Part shown: positions 17,903-27,445 of the stretch, piece after piece
Numbering within the stretch: the stretch's first letter is position 1
How the letters are laid out: each line of letters opens with the position of its first letter
Assembly: GCF_013201035.1 (NCBI RefSeq)
Contig: NZ_CP053707.1
Coordinates: forward strand, 2,666,001-2,730,000
DNA length: 64,000 bases
Source of the DNA: Arthrobacter sp. NEB 688
Lineage (GTDB): Bacteria; Actinomycetota; Actinomycetes; Actinomycetales; Dermatophilaceae
Reading direction: 5' to 3'
The notes under the pieces: generated by a model
What the model was told of the DNA's origin: nothing
Databases searched by the model: none
What the model saw: the letters and a program-made list of their open reading frames with translations, nothing else
Made by a program: the position numbers and the translations under genes

Positions 17903-18492
17903 GCGACATCGACATCCTCCAGGTGACGACCTTCGTCGTCATCGTCCTCATCGTCGCCGCCTGGTACCTCTCCTACGCCGCGGCCCGGCTCGACCGGCTG
18001 CACGCCAAGGCGGAGGGCGCGATGTCGGCGCTCGACGCCCAGCTCGTCCGCCGCGCCGAGGCCACCCTCGAGCTCGCGAACTCCGGCGCGCTCGACCCCG
18101 CCACCGCGCTGCTGCTCGCCGACGCCGCAACCGAGTCGGTCGAGCGCACGACGGAGCACCCGCTCGCCGAGGACCTCCTCGACGGGCAGCACTTCGGCGG
18201 GCGCGAGGAGGTCGAGGGCGCGCTGAGCGAGATCCTCGCCGTCACGCTCACCGACGACGTCGTGGCCCGGTTGCGGGCCGACGGCGACGAGCTCGTCGAG
18301 GAGTCGCTCGACCGCATCGCCGCCAGCTCGCTGCGGGTCCGGATGGCCCGCCGCTTCCACAACGACGCGGTGCGCGAGGTGCGGCGCGTGCGCGGCAAGT
18401 GGGTCGTGCGCGTCTTCCGGCTGGCCGGCCACGCCACGCTGCCCGAGCGGGTCGAGTTCGACGACGACCTGCCGTCCGCGCTGGCCCGCTGA
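17899..18492 (+). CDS. LemA-like single-pass membrane protein
   Basis: The 197-residue protein has one N-terminal membrane helix (about 10-28, FVVIVLIVAAWYLSY) and then a helical domain resembling LemA: LDAQLVRRAEATLELA and later ARRFHNDAVREV, which parallels the family ending ARxxYNDAVRD. LemA function is not settled; some members bind membrane proteases. The GTG overlaps the pimA stop by 4 nt, so it is the last gene of the PIM operon and is likely co-translated. A role in envelope lipid metabolism is only a guess from context. Confidence 0.7.
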   Translation: MSDIDILQVTTFVVIVLIVAAWYLSYAAARLDRLHAKAEGAMSALDAQLVRRAEATLELANSGALDPATALLLADAATESVERTTEHPLAEDLLDGQHFGGREEVEGALSEILAVTLTDDVVARLRADGDELVEESLDRIAASSLRVRMARRFHNDAVREVRRVRGKWVVRVFRLAGHATLPERVEFDDDLPSALAR

Positions 18493-18533
18493 CCGCTGTC
18501 GAACCGTGGTCGGGAGCACCCGCCCGAGAGTCC

Positions 18534-18539
18534 TAGAAT
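18534..18539 (+). promoter_or_regulatory. -10 box TAGAAT of pdxS, leaderless type
   Basis: TAGAAT ends 7 nt before the ATG at 18547, one of the closest matches to TATAAT-like -10 boxes here. Confidence 0.55.
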
Positions 18540-18546
18540 CGCGCCC

Positions 18547-19458
<912 letters not shown>

Positions 19459-19468
19459 CGCGGGGCGC

Positions 19469-19756
19469 TCAGGGGTGGCTCGGCGCCGGTGGGGCGCCGG
19501 GCACCTCGAGCGCCACCTCGTCGACGTAGCACCAGAACCACTCCTCGCCGGGCTCGAACGAGCGCACGACCGGGTGCTCGCTCGTCCGGGCGTGCGCGGT
19601 CGCGTGCCGCCCCGGTGAGGAGTCGCAGCAGCCGACGTGGCCGCACGCCTGGCACAGCCGCAGGTGCACCCAGGTGCCACCGTCGCGCAGGCACTCCTCG
19701 CAGCCGTCGGTGCGCGGGGTCGGGGGTGTGGTGTCGGTCAGGTGGGAGCAGGGCAT
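19469..19756 (-). CDS. UBP-type zinc finger protein from internal start (nested in the MFS fusion frame)
   Basis: The ATG at 19756 (MPCSHL) is preceded by GGAGGA with 5-nt spacing, a much stronger ribosome site than that of the transporter. Translation from here gives a 95-residue protein, the normal size of free-standing actinobacterial UBP zinc finger proteins. The Cys/His ligands are complete. Its function is unknown; the eukaryotic fold binds the ubiquitin C-terminus, which bacteria lack. It is likely produced separately even if the fusion also forms. Confidence 0.6.
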   Translation of the reverse strand: MPCSHLTDTTPPTPRTDGCEECLRDGGTWVHLRLCQACGHVGCCDSSPGRHATAHARTSEHPVVRSFEPGEEWFWCYVDEVALEVPGAPPAPSHP

Positions 19757-21304
19757 CGGGTCCTCCGGGCGGGTCGTGACGAGCGGGACGGGGTCGCAGT
19801 CGGGGCGGCCGGTGGCGTCGACCCGGGTGGCCGGCGGCGGGCCGACGAGTCCGGCGCAGAACCACAGGCGGCGGTCGCCGGGCGACGGCGCGGGGACGTC
19901 GTCGTCGCGGACGACGAGCGCCGCGAGCACCCCGCCCGCGGCGAGCGCGGCCGCGCTGACCCACAGGGCCACCGCGAAGCCGGCGTCGAACGCCACCGGG
20001 TCGTCGTACGCCCGGCCGGTGAGCCCCGCGACGGCGGGGACGACCGCGACCGCCAGCAGCCCGGCGGTGCGGGCGACGGCGTTGTTGACGCCGGACGCCA
20101 GGCCGGCGTGCTCGGCCGGCGCCGCCGACAGCGCCGTGGAGGTGAGCGGCGAGACCATCGCGACGAGCCCCAGGCCGAGGACGAGCACCGCCGGCAGGAC
20201 GTCGAGCACGTAGGAGGCACCGGGCCCGAGGCGCAGCATGAGCAGGACCCCGGCCGCGGCGACCAGCGGGCCGGCGGCGAGCTGCCGCCGCGGACCCAGC
20301 CGGGCCGCGAGGTCGCCCGAGCGTGACGAGAGCAGGAGCATGACGCCGGTGACCGGCAGCAGGGCCGTCCCGGCCGCCACCGGCGAGAAGCCGCAGACGA
20401 CCTGCAGCTGCACGACGAGCAGCAGGAACACCGCCCCGAGCCCCGCGTAGACGAGGAAGGTCACGAGGTTGACGGCCCGGAACTGCGGCCGCGCGAAGGC
20501 GTCGAGGGGGAGCATCGGGGCGCGGACCCGCCGCTCGACGAGGACGAACGCGGTGGCGGCGAGGACCCCGACGACGGCGGCCGCGAGCACGGCCGGCGTC
20601 GCCCCGGACTCCCCGGCCGCGATGAGGGCCCACGTGAGGGCGGCGAGGGCGAGGGCGCCGAGGGCCGCGCCCGCGACGTCGACCGGCCCGTCGGCGTCCG
20701 GGTCCCGGCTCTCGGGCACGTGCCGCAGCGCGAGGACGACGACGACCGCGGCGAGCGGCACGTTGACGAGGAAGACCCACCGCCAGGACAGCGACTGGAC
20801 GAGCCACCCGCCGAGGAAGGGCCCGACCGCGGTGGCGACGCCGCCCAGGCCCGACCACGCGCCGATGGCTCGCCCGCGGTCCTGCGCGGCGATGCTCGCC
20901 TGGATCATCGCGAGGCTGCCCGGCGTGAGCAGGGCCGCCCCGACCCCCTGGAGGGCGCGCGCCGCGACGAGGAGGGTGGCGTCCGGTGCGGCGCCGCAGA
21001 GCAGCGAGGCGAGCGCGAACCACACGACGCCGACGACGAACACCCGGCGCCGCCCGAACCGGTCGCCGAGGACGCCGCCGAGGAGGATGAAGGCCGCGAG
21101 GGTCAGGGCGTAGGCCGAGACCACCCACTGGAGCGTCGCGAACCCGGCGTCGAGCGAGGCCCCGACGGCGGGCAGGGCGACGTTGACGACCGTCGCGTCG
21201 ATGCCCGCGAGGGCCGAGCCGAGGATGGACGCCGCGAGCAGCCGGCGCCCGCCGGGGGAGGCCAGCGGGAGGCCCCGGTCGACGGTCGCGGACGTGGCGC
21301 TCAC
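19469..21304 (-). CDS. DHA2-type MFS transporter fused in frame to a UBP-type zinc finger
   Basis: From the GTG at 21304 a single frame of 611 residues encodes an EmrB-like drug:H+ antiporter (about 1-500; ASILGSALAGIDATVVNVALP start, GDRFGRRRVF loop, motif C-like GPFLGGW) and then, without any stop, a UBP-type (ubiquitin-hydrolase-like) zinc finger (517-611) with CEEC, CQACGHVGCC and HATAHARTSEHPV. Separate proteins of both kinds are common in actinobacteria. The gene follows kynU by 26 bp on the same strand and may be co-transcribed. The linker (PGDRRLWFCAGLVGPPP) looks like a transporter C-terminus, so the usual stop seems missing. Confidence 0.8.
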   Translation of the reverse strand: MSATSATVDRGLPLASPGGRRLLAASILGSALAGIDATVVNVALPAVGASLDAGFATLQWVVSAYALTLAAFILLGGVLGDRFGRRRVFVVGVVWFALASLLCGAAPDATLLVAARALQGVGAALLTPGSLAMIQASIAAQDRGRAIGAWSGLGGVATAVGPFLGGWLVQSLSWRWVFLVNVPLAAVVVVLALRHVPESRDPDADGPVDVAGAALGALALAALTWALIAAGESGATPAVLAAAVVGVLAATAFVLVERRVRAPMLPLDAFARPQFRAVNLVTFLVYAGLGAVFLLLVVQLQVVCGFSPVAAGTALLPVTGVMLLLSSRSGDLAARLGPRRQLAAGPLVAAAGVLLMLRLGPGASYVLDVLPAVLVLGLGLVAMVSPLTSTALSAAPAEHAGLASGVNNAVARTAGLLAVAVVPAVAGLTGRAYDDPVAFDAGFAVALWVSAAALAAGGVLAALVVRDDDVPAPSPGDRRLWFCAGLVGPPPATRVDATGRPDCDPVPLVTTRPEDPMPCSHLTDTTPPTPRTDGCEECLRDGGTWVHLRLCQACGHVGCCDSSPGRHATAHARTSEHPVVRSFEPGEEWFWCYVDEVALEVPGAPPAPSHP

Positions 21305-21330
21305 CGGGCCATCGAACCAGCCGGCGGGGC

Positions 21331-22569
21331 TCAGGTCACCTGCGCGCGCTCGGCGAACTCGGGACGCTCGTGCTCCGCGCCGTCGAGGACCGCCCGCAGC
21401 TCCTGCGCCGCGCGCAGGACGTCGGCGTGGGTCAGGTACATCGGCGCGAAGCCGAGCCGGACGATGTCGGCCTCGCGGAAGTCGCCGACGACGCCGCGCG
21501 CGATGAGCGCCTGCACGACGCCGTACGCGCCGGGGTGGCGGACGCTGACCTGCGACCCGCGGCGGGCGCCCTCGCGGGGCGTCGCGACCTCGAGCCCGGG
21601 CAGCAGCTCGTCGAGGCACTCGAGGAAGAACCCGGTGAGCGAGAGCGAGCGGTCACGCAGGTCGGCGAGCGCGACGCCCTCGTGCACGCCGAGCGCGGCC
21701 TCGAGCGCGAGCATCGACAGCAGCGGCGGGGTGCCGACCCGTCCGCGGGCGATGCCGGGCGCCGGCGAGAAGTCCGGGGCCATCGCGAAGGGGGTGGCGT
21801 GCCCGTTCCAGCCCGACAGCGGCTGGTCGAAGGCGTCCTGGTGGCGGTGGGCCACGTAGAGGAAGGCCGGTGCGCCGGGGCCGCCGTTGAGGTACTTGTA
21901 GCCGCAGCCGACGGCGAGGTCGACCTCGTGCGCGTCGAGGTCGACGGGCAGGACGCCGGCCGAGTGGCACAGGTCCCAGCAGACGAGCGCACCGACCGCG
22001 TGGGCGGCCCGGGTGATCTCCGGCAGGTCCCAGAGCTCGCCGGTGCGGTAGTCGACCGAGCTGTACGAGGCGAGGGCGAGGTCGTCGCCGAGCTCGGCGA
22101 TGCGGGCGGGGGCGTCGGCGGGGGAGACGTGCTCGACGACGAGGCCGGTGTCGCGGGCGGCCGCGGCGGTGACGTAGAGGTCGGTGGGGAACGACGCGGG
22201 GTCGATGAGCACGACCCGGCGGCCGGGGCGCATCCGGGCGGCGGCGACGACGACCTTGAAGAGGTTGACCGTCGTCGAGTCCGTGCACACGACCTGGCCG
22301 GGAGCGGCGCCGACGAGCGCGCCGACGCGGTCGCCCACCCGGGTCGGGGCGCCCCACCAGTCGGCCTCGTTCCAGCTGGCGATGAGCCGCTCGCCCCACT
22401 GGCGGTGCACGGCGTCGGCGACCGCCTCGGCGACCCCGACCGGCAGCGCGCCGAGCGAGTTCCCGTCGAGGTAGACGACGCCGTCCGGCAGCACGAAGCG
22501 CGAACGCAGGTCGGTGCGGGCGTGGTCGGAGTCGAGGGCCTCGGCCCGGGCGGTCAGCGCTGACGACAT
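21331..22569 (-). CDS. kynU: Kynureninase
   Basis: The 412-residue PLP enzyme cleaves kynurenine to anthranilate and alanine. It is a fold-type I protein: YLDGNSLGALP near the N-terminus, GCGYKYLNGGPGAPAF with the PLP Lys at about 225, and GWNGHATPFAM. The other tryptophan catabolism genes are not in the window. The ATG at 22569 follows TAGCGT by 7 nt; the frame opens 33 nt earlier but without support. The downstream MFS gene might export a pathway product, which is inference. Confidence 0.95.
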   Translation of the reverse strand: MSSALTARAEALDSDHARTDLRSRFVLPDGVVYLDGNSLGALPVGVAEAVADAVHRQWGERLIASWNEADWWGAPTRVGDRVGALVGAAPGQVVCTDSTTVNLFKVVVAAARMRPGRRVVLIDPASFPTDLYVTAAAARDTGLVVEHVSPADAPARIAELGDDLALASYSSVDYRTGELWDLPEITRAAHAVGALVCWDLCHSAGVLPVDLDAHEVDLAVGCGYKYLNGGPGAPAFLYVAHRHQDAFDQPLSGWNGHATPFAMAPDFSPAPGIARGRVGTPPLLSMLALEAALGVHEGVALADLRDRSLSLTGFFLECLDELLPGLEVATPREGARRGSQVSVRHPGAYGVVQALIARGVVGDFREADIVRLGFAPMYLTHADVLRAAQELRAVLDGAEHERPEFAERAQVT

Positions 22570-22576
22570 GGGTCCG

Positions 22577-22582
22577 ACGCTA
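22577..22582 (-). promoter_or_regulatory. -10 box TAGCGT of kynU, leaderless type
   Basis: On the minus strand, TAGCGT ends 7 nt before the kynU ATG. It faces the divergent diguanylate cyclase gene across about 140 bp. Confidence 0.5.
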
Positions 22583-22689
22583 GCCTGCCGGCGTCGTTGC
22601 ACCGAGGAGGCCGTCGGGCAAGCACCTCCGGCGGGTCATGGACGTTCGGACAGACCTCGGGGTCATCTGGCGGACTTCGCTGCGGCACA

Positions 22690-22702
22690 GGTGTGTCACA
22701 CC
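22690..22702. promoter_or_regulatory. 13-bp palindrome ahead of the diguanylate cyclase gene, possible operator
   Basis: GGTGTGTCACACC is a perfect 6+1+6 palindrome 14 nt before the ATG at 22717. It directly abuts CACACT (22704-22709), the likely -10 region, so a bound protein would block the promoter. No regulator gene is adjacent. Confidence 0.4.
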
Positions 22703-22716
22703 GCACACTCGACCCC

Positions 22717-24288
22717 ATGGGGGGAGCCACCACCGACCAGACGCAGGAGTGCCCGCACGCGCGCACGTCCGAGCACCAGGCCCTGCTCGAACAGGCCCGG
22801 GAGCTCATCCTCACGGCGCAGACGCCGGACGCGCTCGACGCCGGGCAGCTCGACGCCCTCGAGGCCCAGGCGACCGAGCAGGGGTGGGTCGACGTCCTCA
22901 TGGTCGCCGAGTACGTGCGCCTCCTGGCCGCCGACGGCGCGGCCGAGCGCCGTCACCACCTCGTGATGCTCCGGGAGCGCGCCCGGGCCCAGGGAGACAT
23001 CGTCTGGGAGGCGCTGGCCCTGGCGCAGGGCGCCACCGCCGAGATGTGGGACGACCGCCCCCGCCTGGACGCCGACCGCGACCTCACCCGGGCCACCGTC
23101 CTCCTGCGCGGCGCCCCCCGCGCCCACGAGATGCTCGCGTCGGCCCACGTCGAGTGCGCCACGGGCTACCTCGACCGCGACATGTGGGACCTCGCGCTCG
23201 AGCACACCTCGTCGGCGGCCGACCAGCTGAAGAACGACGAGCAGGACGCCTGGCGGATGGCGACGGCGATGTACAACCGGGCCGAGATCCAGCTCCGGCG
23301 CCTCTGCGTCACCCGGCAGACCGGGCCCGGCGAGGACCTCCACGAGCTCGGCATCCTCGCCCGGGGCGCGGTCCAGCGGGTCCCGCTCGAGCTGCTGCCC
23401 GAGAGCTGGCGCGTGGACCTGCACATCTTCGAGAACCTCATCGACGCGATCGCCCCGCCGGCCTCGGGCACGCCCCGGCCGCCCGCGGACGGCGACGAGG
23501 CCGAGTTCGCCACCTATCTCGGCCTGGCGCGCTCCTTCACCGAGCCCGACCCGCGCCGGGCCCGCGAGCACCTCGCGGCCGCCATCGAGGCGTGGGACCG
23601 GGTCCGGATGCCCGAGCTCTACCTCCTGGCCCTGACCCGCGACGCCGAGCTCGAGGCCGAGGAGCTCGGCCACGAGACGGCCGGGCTGCGGGTCGCGCGC
23701 GAGCTGGCCCAGCGTCGGCAGGAGGCGCGCATCGCCGCCGTCGAGGCCATCGGCTCGCTCATCCAGAACGAGTACCTGGCGTCGGAACACGCCCGGCTGC
23801 GCGTCGCGGCCGAGGTCGACGCGCTGACCGGCGTCGCCAACCGGCGCGGGCTCGAGGCGCACGTCGACGCACTGCACGACGGACAGGGCCCCGCGCGGGA
23901 GGAGGTCACCCTCGTCCTCGTCGACGTCGACCACTTCAAGGGCGTCAACGACACCCACGGCCACGAGGTCGGCGACGAGGTGCTCGTGCGCGTCGCGGCG
24001 GCGCTGCGGACGGTCGTCCGCGGCACCGACCTCGTCGTGCGCTGGGGCGGCGACGAGTTCCTTCTCCTGCTCGACACCGACCGGGTCGACACCGCCCGCC
24101 AGCGGTGCCTGGAGCTCGTCGAGCTCGTGCGCCGCGACCACTGGGACGACCTCGCCCCCGACCTGCGGGTCACGGTGAGCGTCGGCCTCGCGGTCGGCAA
24201 GGTCGCCGACCTCGACGGCCTGCGGCAGATGGCCGACCAGGCGCTGTACCGGGCCAAGGAGCGCGGCCGCGACGGCGTCGCGACCTGA
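22717..24288 (+). CDS. GGDEF-domain diguanylate cyclase with helical-repeat N-terminus
   Basis: The 523-residue cytoplasmic protein has an N-terminal region (about 1-360) of TPR-like helical repeats, a short coiled linker, then a GGDEF domain. The active site is intact (RWGGDEF, GGDEF at 444-448; metal Asp in LVDVDHF) and the inhibitory I-site RxxD (RGTD, 435-438) is present, so it should make c-di-GMP with product inhibition. There is no EAL domain or membrane segment; the repeat region probably senses a ligand or partner. The ATG at 22717 is chosen because upstream sequence is divergent promoter DNA. Confidence 0.9.
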   Translation: MGGATTDQTQECPHARTSEHQALLEQARELILTAQTPDALDAGQLDALEAQATEQGWVDVLMVAEYVRLLAADGAAERRHHLVMLRERARAQGDIVWEALALAQGATAEMWDDRPRLDADRDLTRATVLLRGAPRAHEMLASAHVECATGYLDRDMWDLALEHTSSAADQLKNDEQDAWRMATAMYNRAEIQLRRLCVTRQTGPGEDLHELGILARGAVQRVPLELLPESWRVDLHIFENLIDAIAPPASGTPRPPADGDEAEFATYLGLARSFTEPDPRRAREHLAAAIEAWDRVRMPELYLLALTRDAELEAEELGHETAGLRVARELAQRRQEARIAAVEAIGSLIQNEYLASEHARLRVAAEVDALTGVANRRGLEAHVDALHDGQGPAREEVTLVLVDVDHFKGVNDTHGHEVGDEVLVRVAAALRTVVRGTDLVVRWGGDEFLLLLDTDRVDTARQRCLELVELVRRDHWDDLAPDLRVTVSVGLAVGKVADLDGLRQMADQALYRAKERGRDGVAT

Positions 24289-24303
24289 GCCGGGCGGCGC
24301 CGG

Positions 24304-24819
24304 TCAGGCGTCGAGCGTCATGAGCAGCACCGGCGCACGGTCGGCCGGCAGCCAGTGCGGCCGTGCCTCGCCGACGACCCGCCAGCCGCGCCGCCGGTAG
24401 AGGTCGGCGGCGACCGAGTGCTCCTGGACGACGTCGAGCACCGGCACCCGGCCGAGGCTGCGCACGTGCTCCACCGCCGTCCCGAGCAGGCGCGAGCCGA
24501 GCCCCAGCCCCCGGCGCGCGGGGTCGACGAAGAGGGTCGACACGGTGCCGAGGTCCGTGGCGGGCAGCCCGGTCGCGTCGACGAACGCCTCGGTCTCCCA
24601 GCCCTCGCCCGGCTCGAGCACGGCGACGTGACCGGCGACCGCGCCCGCTTCGATGACCACCCACGCCCCGAGCTCGCCCGGCCGCACGACGAACTCCTCC
24701 ACGGGGAAGGGCAGCGGCCAGCGCACGGGGTAGCGCGAGGCGGGCTGCTGGGCCGCGAGGACCTCGACGAGCGCGGGGACGTCGGCGGGCCGACGGGGAC
24801 GCACGGTGGGCTCGGGCAC
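24304..24819 (-). CDS. GNAT family N-acetyltransferase
   Basis: The 171-residue GNAT protein has motif [21 protein letters not shown], with the acetyl-CoA loop RRGLGLG, and motif [12 protein letters not shown]. The substrate is unknown. It starts with GTG, 6 nt after TAGGCT. It converges on the diguanylate cyclase gene with a 15-nt gap and is divergent from pdxT, with both promoters packed into 41 bp. Confidence 0.88.
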   Translation of the reverse strand: MPEPTVRPRRPADVPALVEVLAAQQPASRYPVRWPLPFPVEEFVVRPGELGAWVVIEAGAVAGHVAVLEPGEGWETEAFVDATGLPATDLGTVSTLFVDPARRGLGLGSRLLGTAVEHVRSLGRVPVLDVVQEHSVAADLYRRRGWRVVGEARPHWLPADRAPVLLMTLDA

Positions 24820-24825
24820 CGGTGC

Positions 24826-24831
24826 AGCCTA
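24826..24831 (-). promoter_or_regulatory. -10 box TAGGCT of the GNAT gene, leaderless type
   Basis: TAGGCT on the minus strand ends 6 nt before the GTG at 24819, back to back with the pdxT -10. Confidence 0.5.
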
Positions 24832-24846
24832 GGTCGCGGCGGGCCG

Positions 24847-24852
24847 TAGAGT
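24847..24852 (+). promoter_or_regulatory. -10 box TAGAGT of pdxT, leaderless type
   Basis: TAGAGT ends 8 nt before the pdxT GTG at 24861. It shows that pdxT has its own promoter independent of pdxS. Confidence 0.5.
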
Positions 24853-24860
24853 CGGTCGGC

Positions 24861-25481
24861 GTGACCACCACCCCCACCGTCGGCGTGCTCGCCGTGCAGG
24901 GCGACGTGCGCGAGCACCTCGTCGCGCTCGAGCGCGGCGGCGCCCACGCCGTCACGGTGCGCCGCCCCACCGAGGTCGAGGCCGTCGACGGGCTCGTCCT
25001 GCCGGGCGGGGAGTCGACGACGATCGACAAGCTCGTCCGGGCCTTCGACCTCCAGGCGCCGCTGCGCGCCCGCATCGCCGACGGCCTGCCCGTCTACGGC
25101 TCCTGCGCGGGGATGATCCTCCTCGCCGACCGCCTCGCGGACGGCGCCGACGGGCAGCAGACCCTCGGCGGGATGGACATCCTCGTGCGCCGCAACGCCT
25201 TCGGCCGGCAGGTCGACTCCTTCGAGGAGGACCTGCACATCCGCGAGCTCGGCGGCCAGCCGGTGCGCGCGGTGTTCATCCGGGCGCCGTGGGTCGAGGA
25301 GGCGGGGGAGGCCGTCGAGGTCCTCGCGCGGGTCGAGCAGGGTCCGGCCGCGGGTAGGATCGTCGCCGCGCGGCAGGGGAACCTGCTGGTCACGTCCTTC
25401 CACCCGGAGGTGACCGGTGACCACCGGGTCCACCGCCTCTTCGTCGACATCGTGCAGCAGAGCCAGAGGGAGCGTTCATGA
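24861..25481 (+). CDS. pdxT: Pyridoxal 5'-phosphate synthase, glutaminase subunit
   Basis: The 206-residue class I glutamine amidotransferase hydrolyses glutamine and channels ammonia to PdxS. The catalytic triad is visible: Cys82 (GSCAGM), His181 and Glu183 (FHPEV). LPGGESTT is the family oxyanion segment. The GTG at 24861 matches the usual N-terminus ([14 protein letters not shown]). Its stop overlaps the yebC ATG by 4 nt. Confidence 0.97.
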   Translation: MTTTPTVGVLAVQGDVREHLVALERGGAHAVTVRRPTEVEAVDGLVLPGGESTTIDKLVRAFDLQAPLRARIADGLPVYGSCAGMILLADRLADGADGQQTLGGMDILVRRNAFGRQVDSFEEDLHIRELGGQPVRAVFIRAPWVEEAGEAVEVLARVEQGPAAGRIVAARQGNLLVTSFHPEVTGDHRVHRLFVDIVQQSQRERS

Positions 25482-26239
25482 GCGGCCACTCCAAGTGGGC
25501 GACCACCAAGCACAAGAAGGCGGCGATCGACGCCAAGCGCGGCAAGCTCTTCGCCAAGCTCATCAAGAACATCGAGGTCGCGGCCCGCACGGGCGGCGGT
25601 GACCCGACGGGCAACCCGACGCTCTACGACGCGATCCAGAAGGCCAAGAAGTCGTCGGTCCCCAACAACAACATCGACAACGCGGTCAAGCGCGGGTCCG
25701 GTGCGACGGCGGGCGGCGCCGACTGGCAGACCATCACCTACGAGGGCTACGCCCCCGGCGGGGTGGCGCTGCTCATCGAGTGCCTCACCGACAACCGCAA
25801 CCGCGCCGCGGCCGAGGTCCGGACCGCCCTGACCCGCAACGGCGGCCAGCTCGCCGACCCGGGCTCGGTGGCCTACGTCTTCCACCGCAAGGGCGTCGTC
25901 ATCGTCCCCAAGAGCGACGACAAGGGCGAGGACGAGATCCTCGAGGTCGTCCTGGAGGCGGGCGCCGAGGAGGTCAACGACAACGGCGACTCGTGGGAGG
26001 TCGTCTCCGAGGCGACCGACGTCGTCGCGGTCCGCACGGCCCTCCAGGACGCCGGCATCGACTACGACTCGGCCGAGGCCTCCTGGGTCCCCAACCTCCA
26101 GGTGCCGCTCGACGCCGACGGCGCGAAGAAGATGATCCGCGTCATCGAGGCCCTCGAGGACTCCGACGACGTCCAGGACGTCTTCGCCAACGGCGACATC
26201 CCGGACTCCGTCCTCGCCGAGCTCGACGCCGAGGACTGA
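25478..26239 (+). CDS. yebC: YebC/TACO1 family protein (translation factor or transcriptional regulator)
   Basis: The 253-residue protein has the diagnostic start [21 protein letters not shown] and the [14 protein letters not shown] segment. Members regulate transcription or relieve ribosome stalling at proline stretches, as TACO1 does in mitochondria. It is coupled to pdxT by an ATGA overlap and lies just upstream of ruvCAB, the order commonly seen in actinobacteria. No DNA-binding motif can be pointed to. Confidence 0.96.
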   Translation: MSGHSKWATTKHKKAAIDAKRGKLFAKLIKNIEVAARTGGGDPTGNPTLYDAIQKAKKSSVPNNNIDNAVKRGSGATAGGADWQTITYEGYAPGGVALLIECLTDNRNRAAAEVRTALTRNGGQLADPGSVAYVFHRKGVVIVPKSDDKGEDEILEVVLEAGAEEVNDNGDSWEVVSEATDVVAVRTALQDAGIDYDSAEASWVPNLQVPLDADGAKKMIRVIEALEDSDDVQDVFANGDIPDSVLAELDAED

Positions 26240-26282
26240 GCGGCGCCGCGTGTCGGTGCCGGGGGAGCACCCGGCGGGGCCG

Positions 26283-26288
26283 TAGCGT
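26283..26288 (+). promoter_or_regulatory. -10 box TAGCGT of ruvCAB
   Basis: TAGCGT lies 42 nt before the ruvC GTG and immediately upstream of the LexA-like box, leaving a short leader with a GAAGGAG ribosome site. Confidence 0.45.
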
Positions 26289-26293
26289 GGGCG

Positions 26294-26309
26294 TCGAACA
26301 CCTGTTCCA
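26294..26309. promoter_or_regulatory. LexA (SOS) box upstream of ruvC
   Basis: TCGAACACCTGTTCCA matches the actinobacterial/Bacillus-type SOS box TCGAAC-N4-GTTCGA at 11 of 12 fixed positions. It begins 6 nt after the -10 box, at about the transcription start, where LexA would repress the ruvCAB operon until DNA damage. Confidence 0.7.
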
Positions 26310-26330
26310 TCGCTCGGTGAAGGAGCCCGC

Positions 26331-26843
26331 GTGCGCGTCCTCGGTGTCGACCCCGGTCTCACCCGCTGCGGCCTTGGGGTCGTCGACGGTCGGCTCGGGC
26401 GTGCCCGGATGGTCGCCGTCGGCGTCGTGCGCACCCCGAGCGACGGCGACCCGGGGGAGCGCCTGGTCTACCTCGAGCGCGAGATGGAGGGCTGGCTCGA
26501 CCGCTACCGCCCCGACGTCGTCGCCGTCGAGCGGGTCTTCGCCGACTCCAACATCACCAACGTCATGAGCACCGCGCACGCCACGGCGGTCGCGCTGCTC
26601 GCCGCCACCAAGCGTGAGGTGCCCGTCGTCTTCCACACCCCGACCGAGGTCAAGGCCGCCGTCACCGGCTCCGGGCGCGCGGACAAGGCGCAGGTGACCG
26701 CGATGGTCACCCGCATCCTCGGCCTCGCGACGCCGCCGAGGCCCGCCGACGCCGCCGACGCCCTCGCCCTGGCCATCTGCCACACCTGGCGGGGCGCGCA
26801 GTCCGCGCGCCTGGACGCCCTCGCGAAGGCGGCCCGCGGATGA
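26331..26843 (+). CDS. ruvC: Holliday junction resolvase RuvC
   Basis: The 170-residue RNase H-fold endonuclease cuts Holliday junctions. The first catalytic Asp is D7 (LGVDPGLTR); the later acidic residues include the Glu in VAVERVF and the Asp pair in [10 protein letters not shown]. Length is typical. The GTG has GAAGGAG upstream. It overlaps ruvA by 4 nt (ATGA). Confidence 0.97.
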   Translation: MRVLGVDPGLTRCGLGVVDGRLGRARMVAVGVVRTPSDGDPGERLVYLEREMEGWLDRYRPDVVAVERVFADSNITNVMSTAHATAVALLAATKREVPVVFHTPTEVKAAVTGSGRADKAQVTAMVTRILGLATPPRPADAADALALAICHTWRGAQSARLDALAKAARG

Positions 26844-27445
26844 TCGCCTCGCTGCGCGGGGCCGTCACGCACGTCGGCCTCGACCACGTCGTCCTCGAGG
26901 TCGGCGGGGTCGGGATGCTCGTGCACGCCACCCCGGCGACCGCCGCCGCCTGCCATCGCGGGCAGGAGGCCTCGCTCGCGACGACCCTCGTCGTGCGCGA
27001 GGACTCCCTCACCCTCTACGGCTTCGGCAGCCCCGCCGAGCGCGACATGTTCGAGACCGTCCAGACGGTCTCGGGCGTCGGGCCGCGCCTGGCCCTCGCG
27101 ATGCTCTCGGTCATGGGCCCGGACCAGCTCGCGACGGCGTTGTCCTCCGGCGACGCCAAGGCCCTGACGGCCATCCCCGGCATCGGCGCCAAGTCCGCCC
27201 AGCGGCTCGTCCTCGAGCTGCGCGACAAGGTCGGCGCCGTGCGCACCGGCGCCGGCCCCGGTGCCCCCGCGCCGGTCGTCCCGGGCGAGGAGCCGTGGCG
27301 CGGCCAGGTGGCCGAGGCCCTCGTCGGGCTCGGCTGGTCGGCGAAGCAGGCCGGTGACGCCGTCGAGCGGGTCGCCGGCACCGCCCCGGCCGACGCCGAC
27401 ATCGCCGCGCTGCTGCGCCTGGCCCTGCGCGAGCTGCGGCCGTGA
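26840..27445 (+). CDS. ruvA: Holliday junction branch-migration protein RuvA
   Basis: The 201-residue protein binds four-way junctions and loads RuvB. The order is an N-terminal OB-fold ([21 protein letters not shown]), two helix-hairpin-helix motifs ([13 protein letters not shown] and [12 protein letters not shown]), an acidic/flexible linker and the C-terminal RuvB-binding domain. It overlaps ruvB by GTGA. Confidence 0.97.
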   Translation: MIASLRGAVTHVGLDHVVLEVGGVGMLVHATPATAAACHRGQEASLATTLVVREDSLTLYGFGSPAERDMFETVQTVSGVGPRLALAMLSVMGPDQLATALSSGDAKALTAIPGIGAKSAQRLVLELRDKVGAVRTGAGPGAPAPVVPGEEPWRGQVAEALVGLGWSAKQAGDAVERVAGTAPADADIAALLRLALRELRP

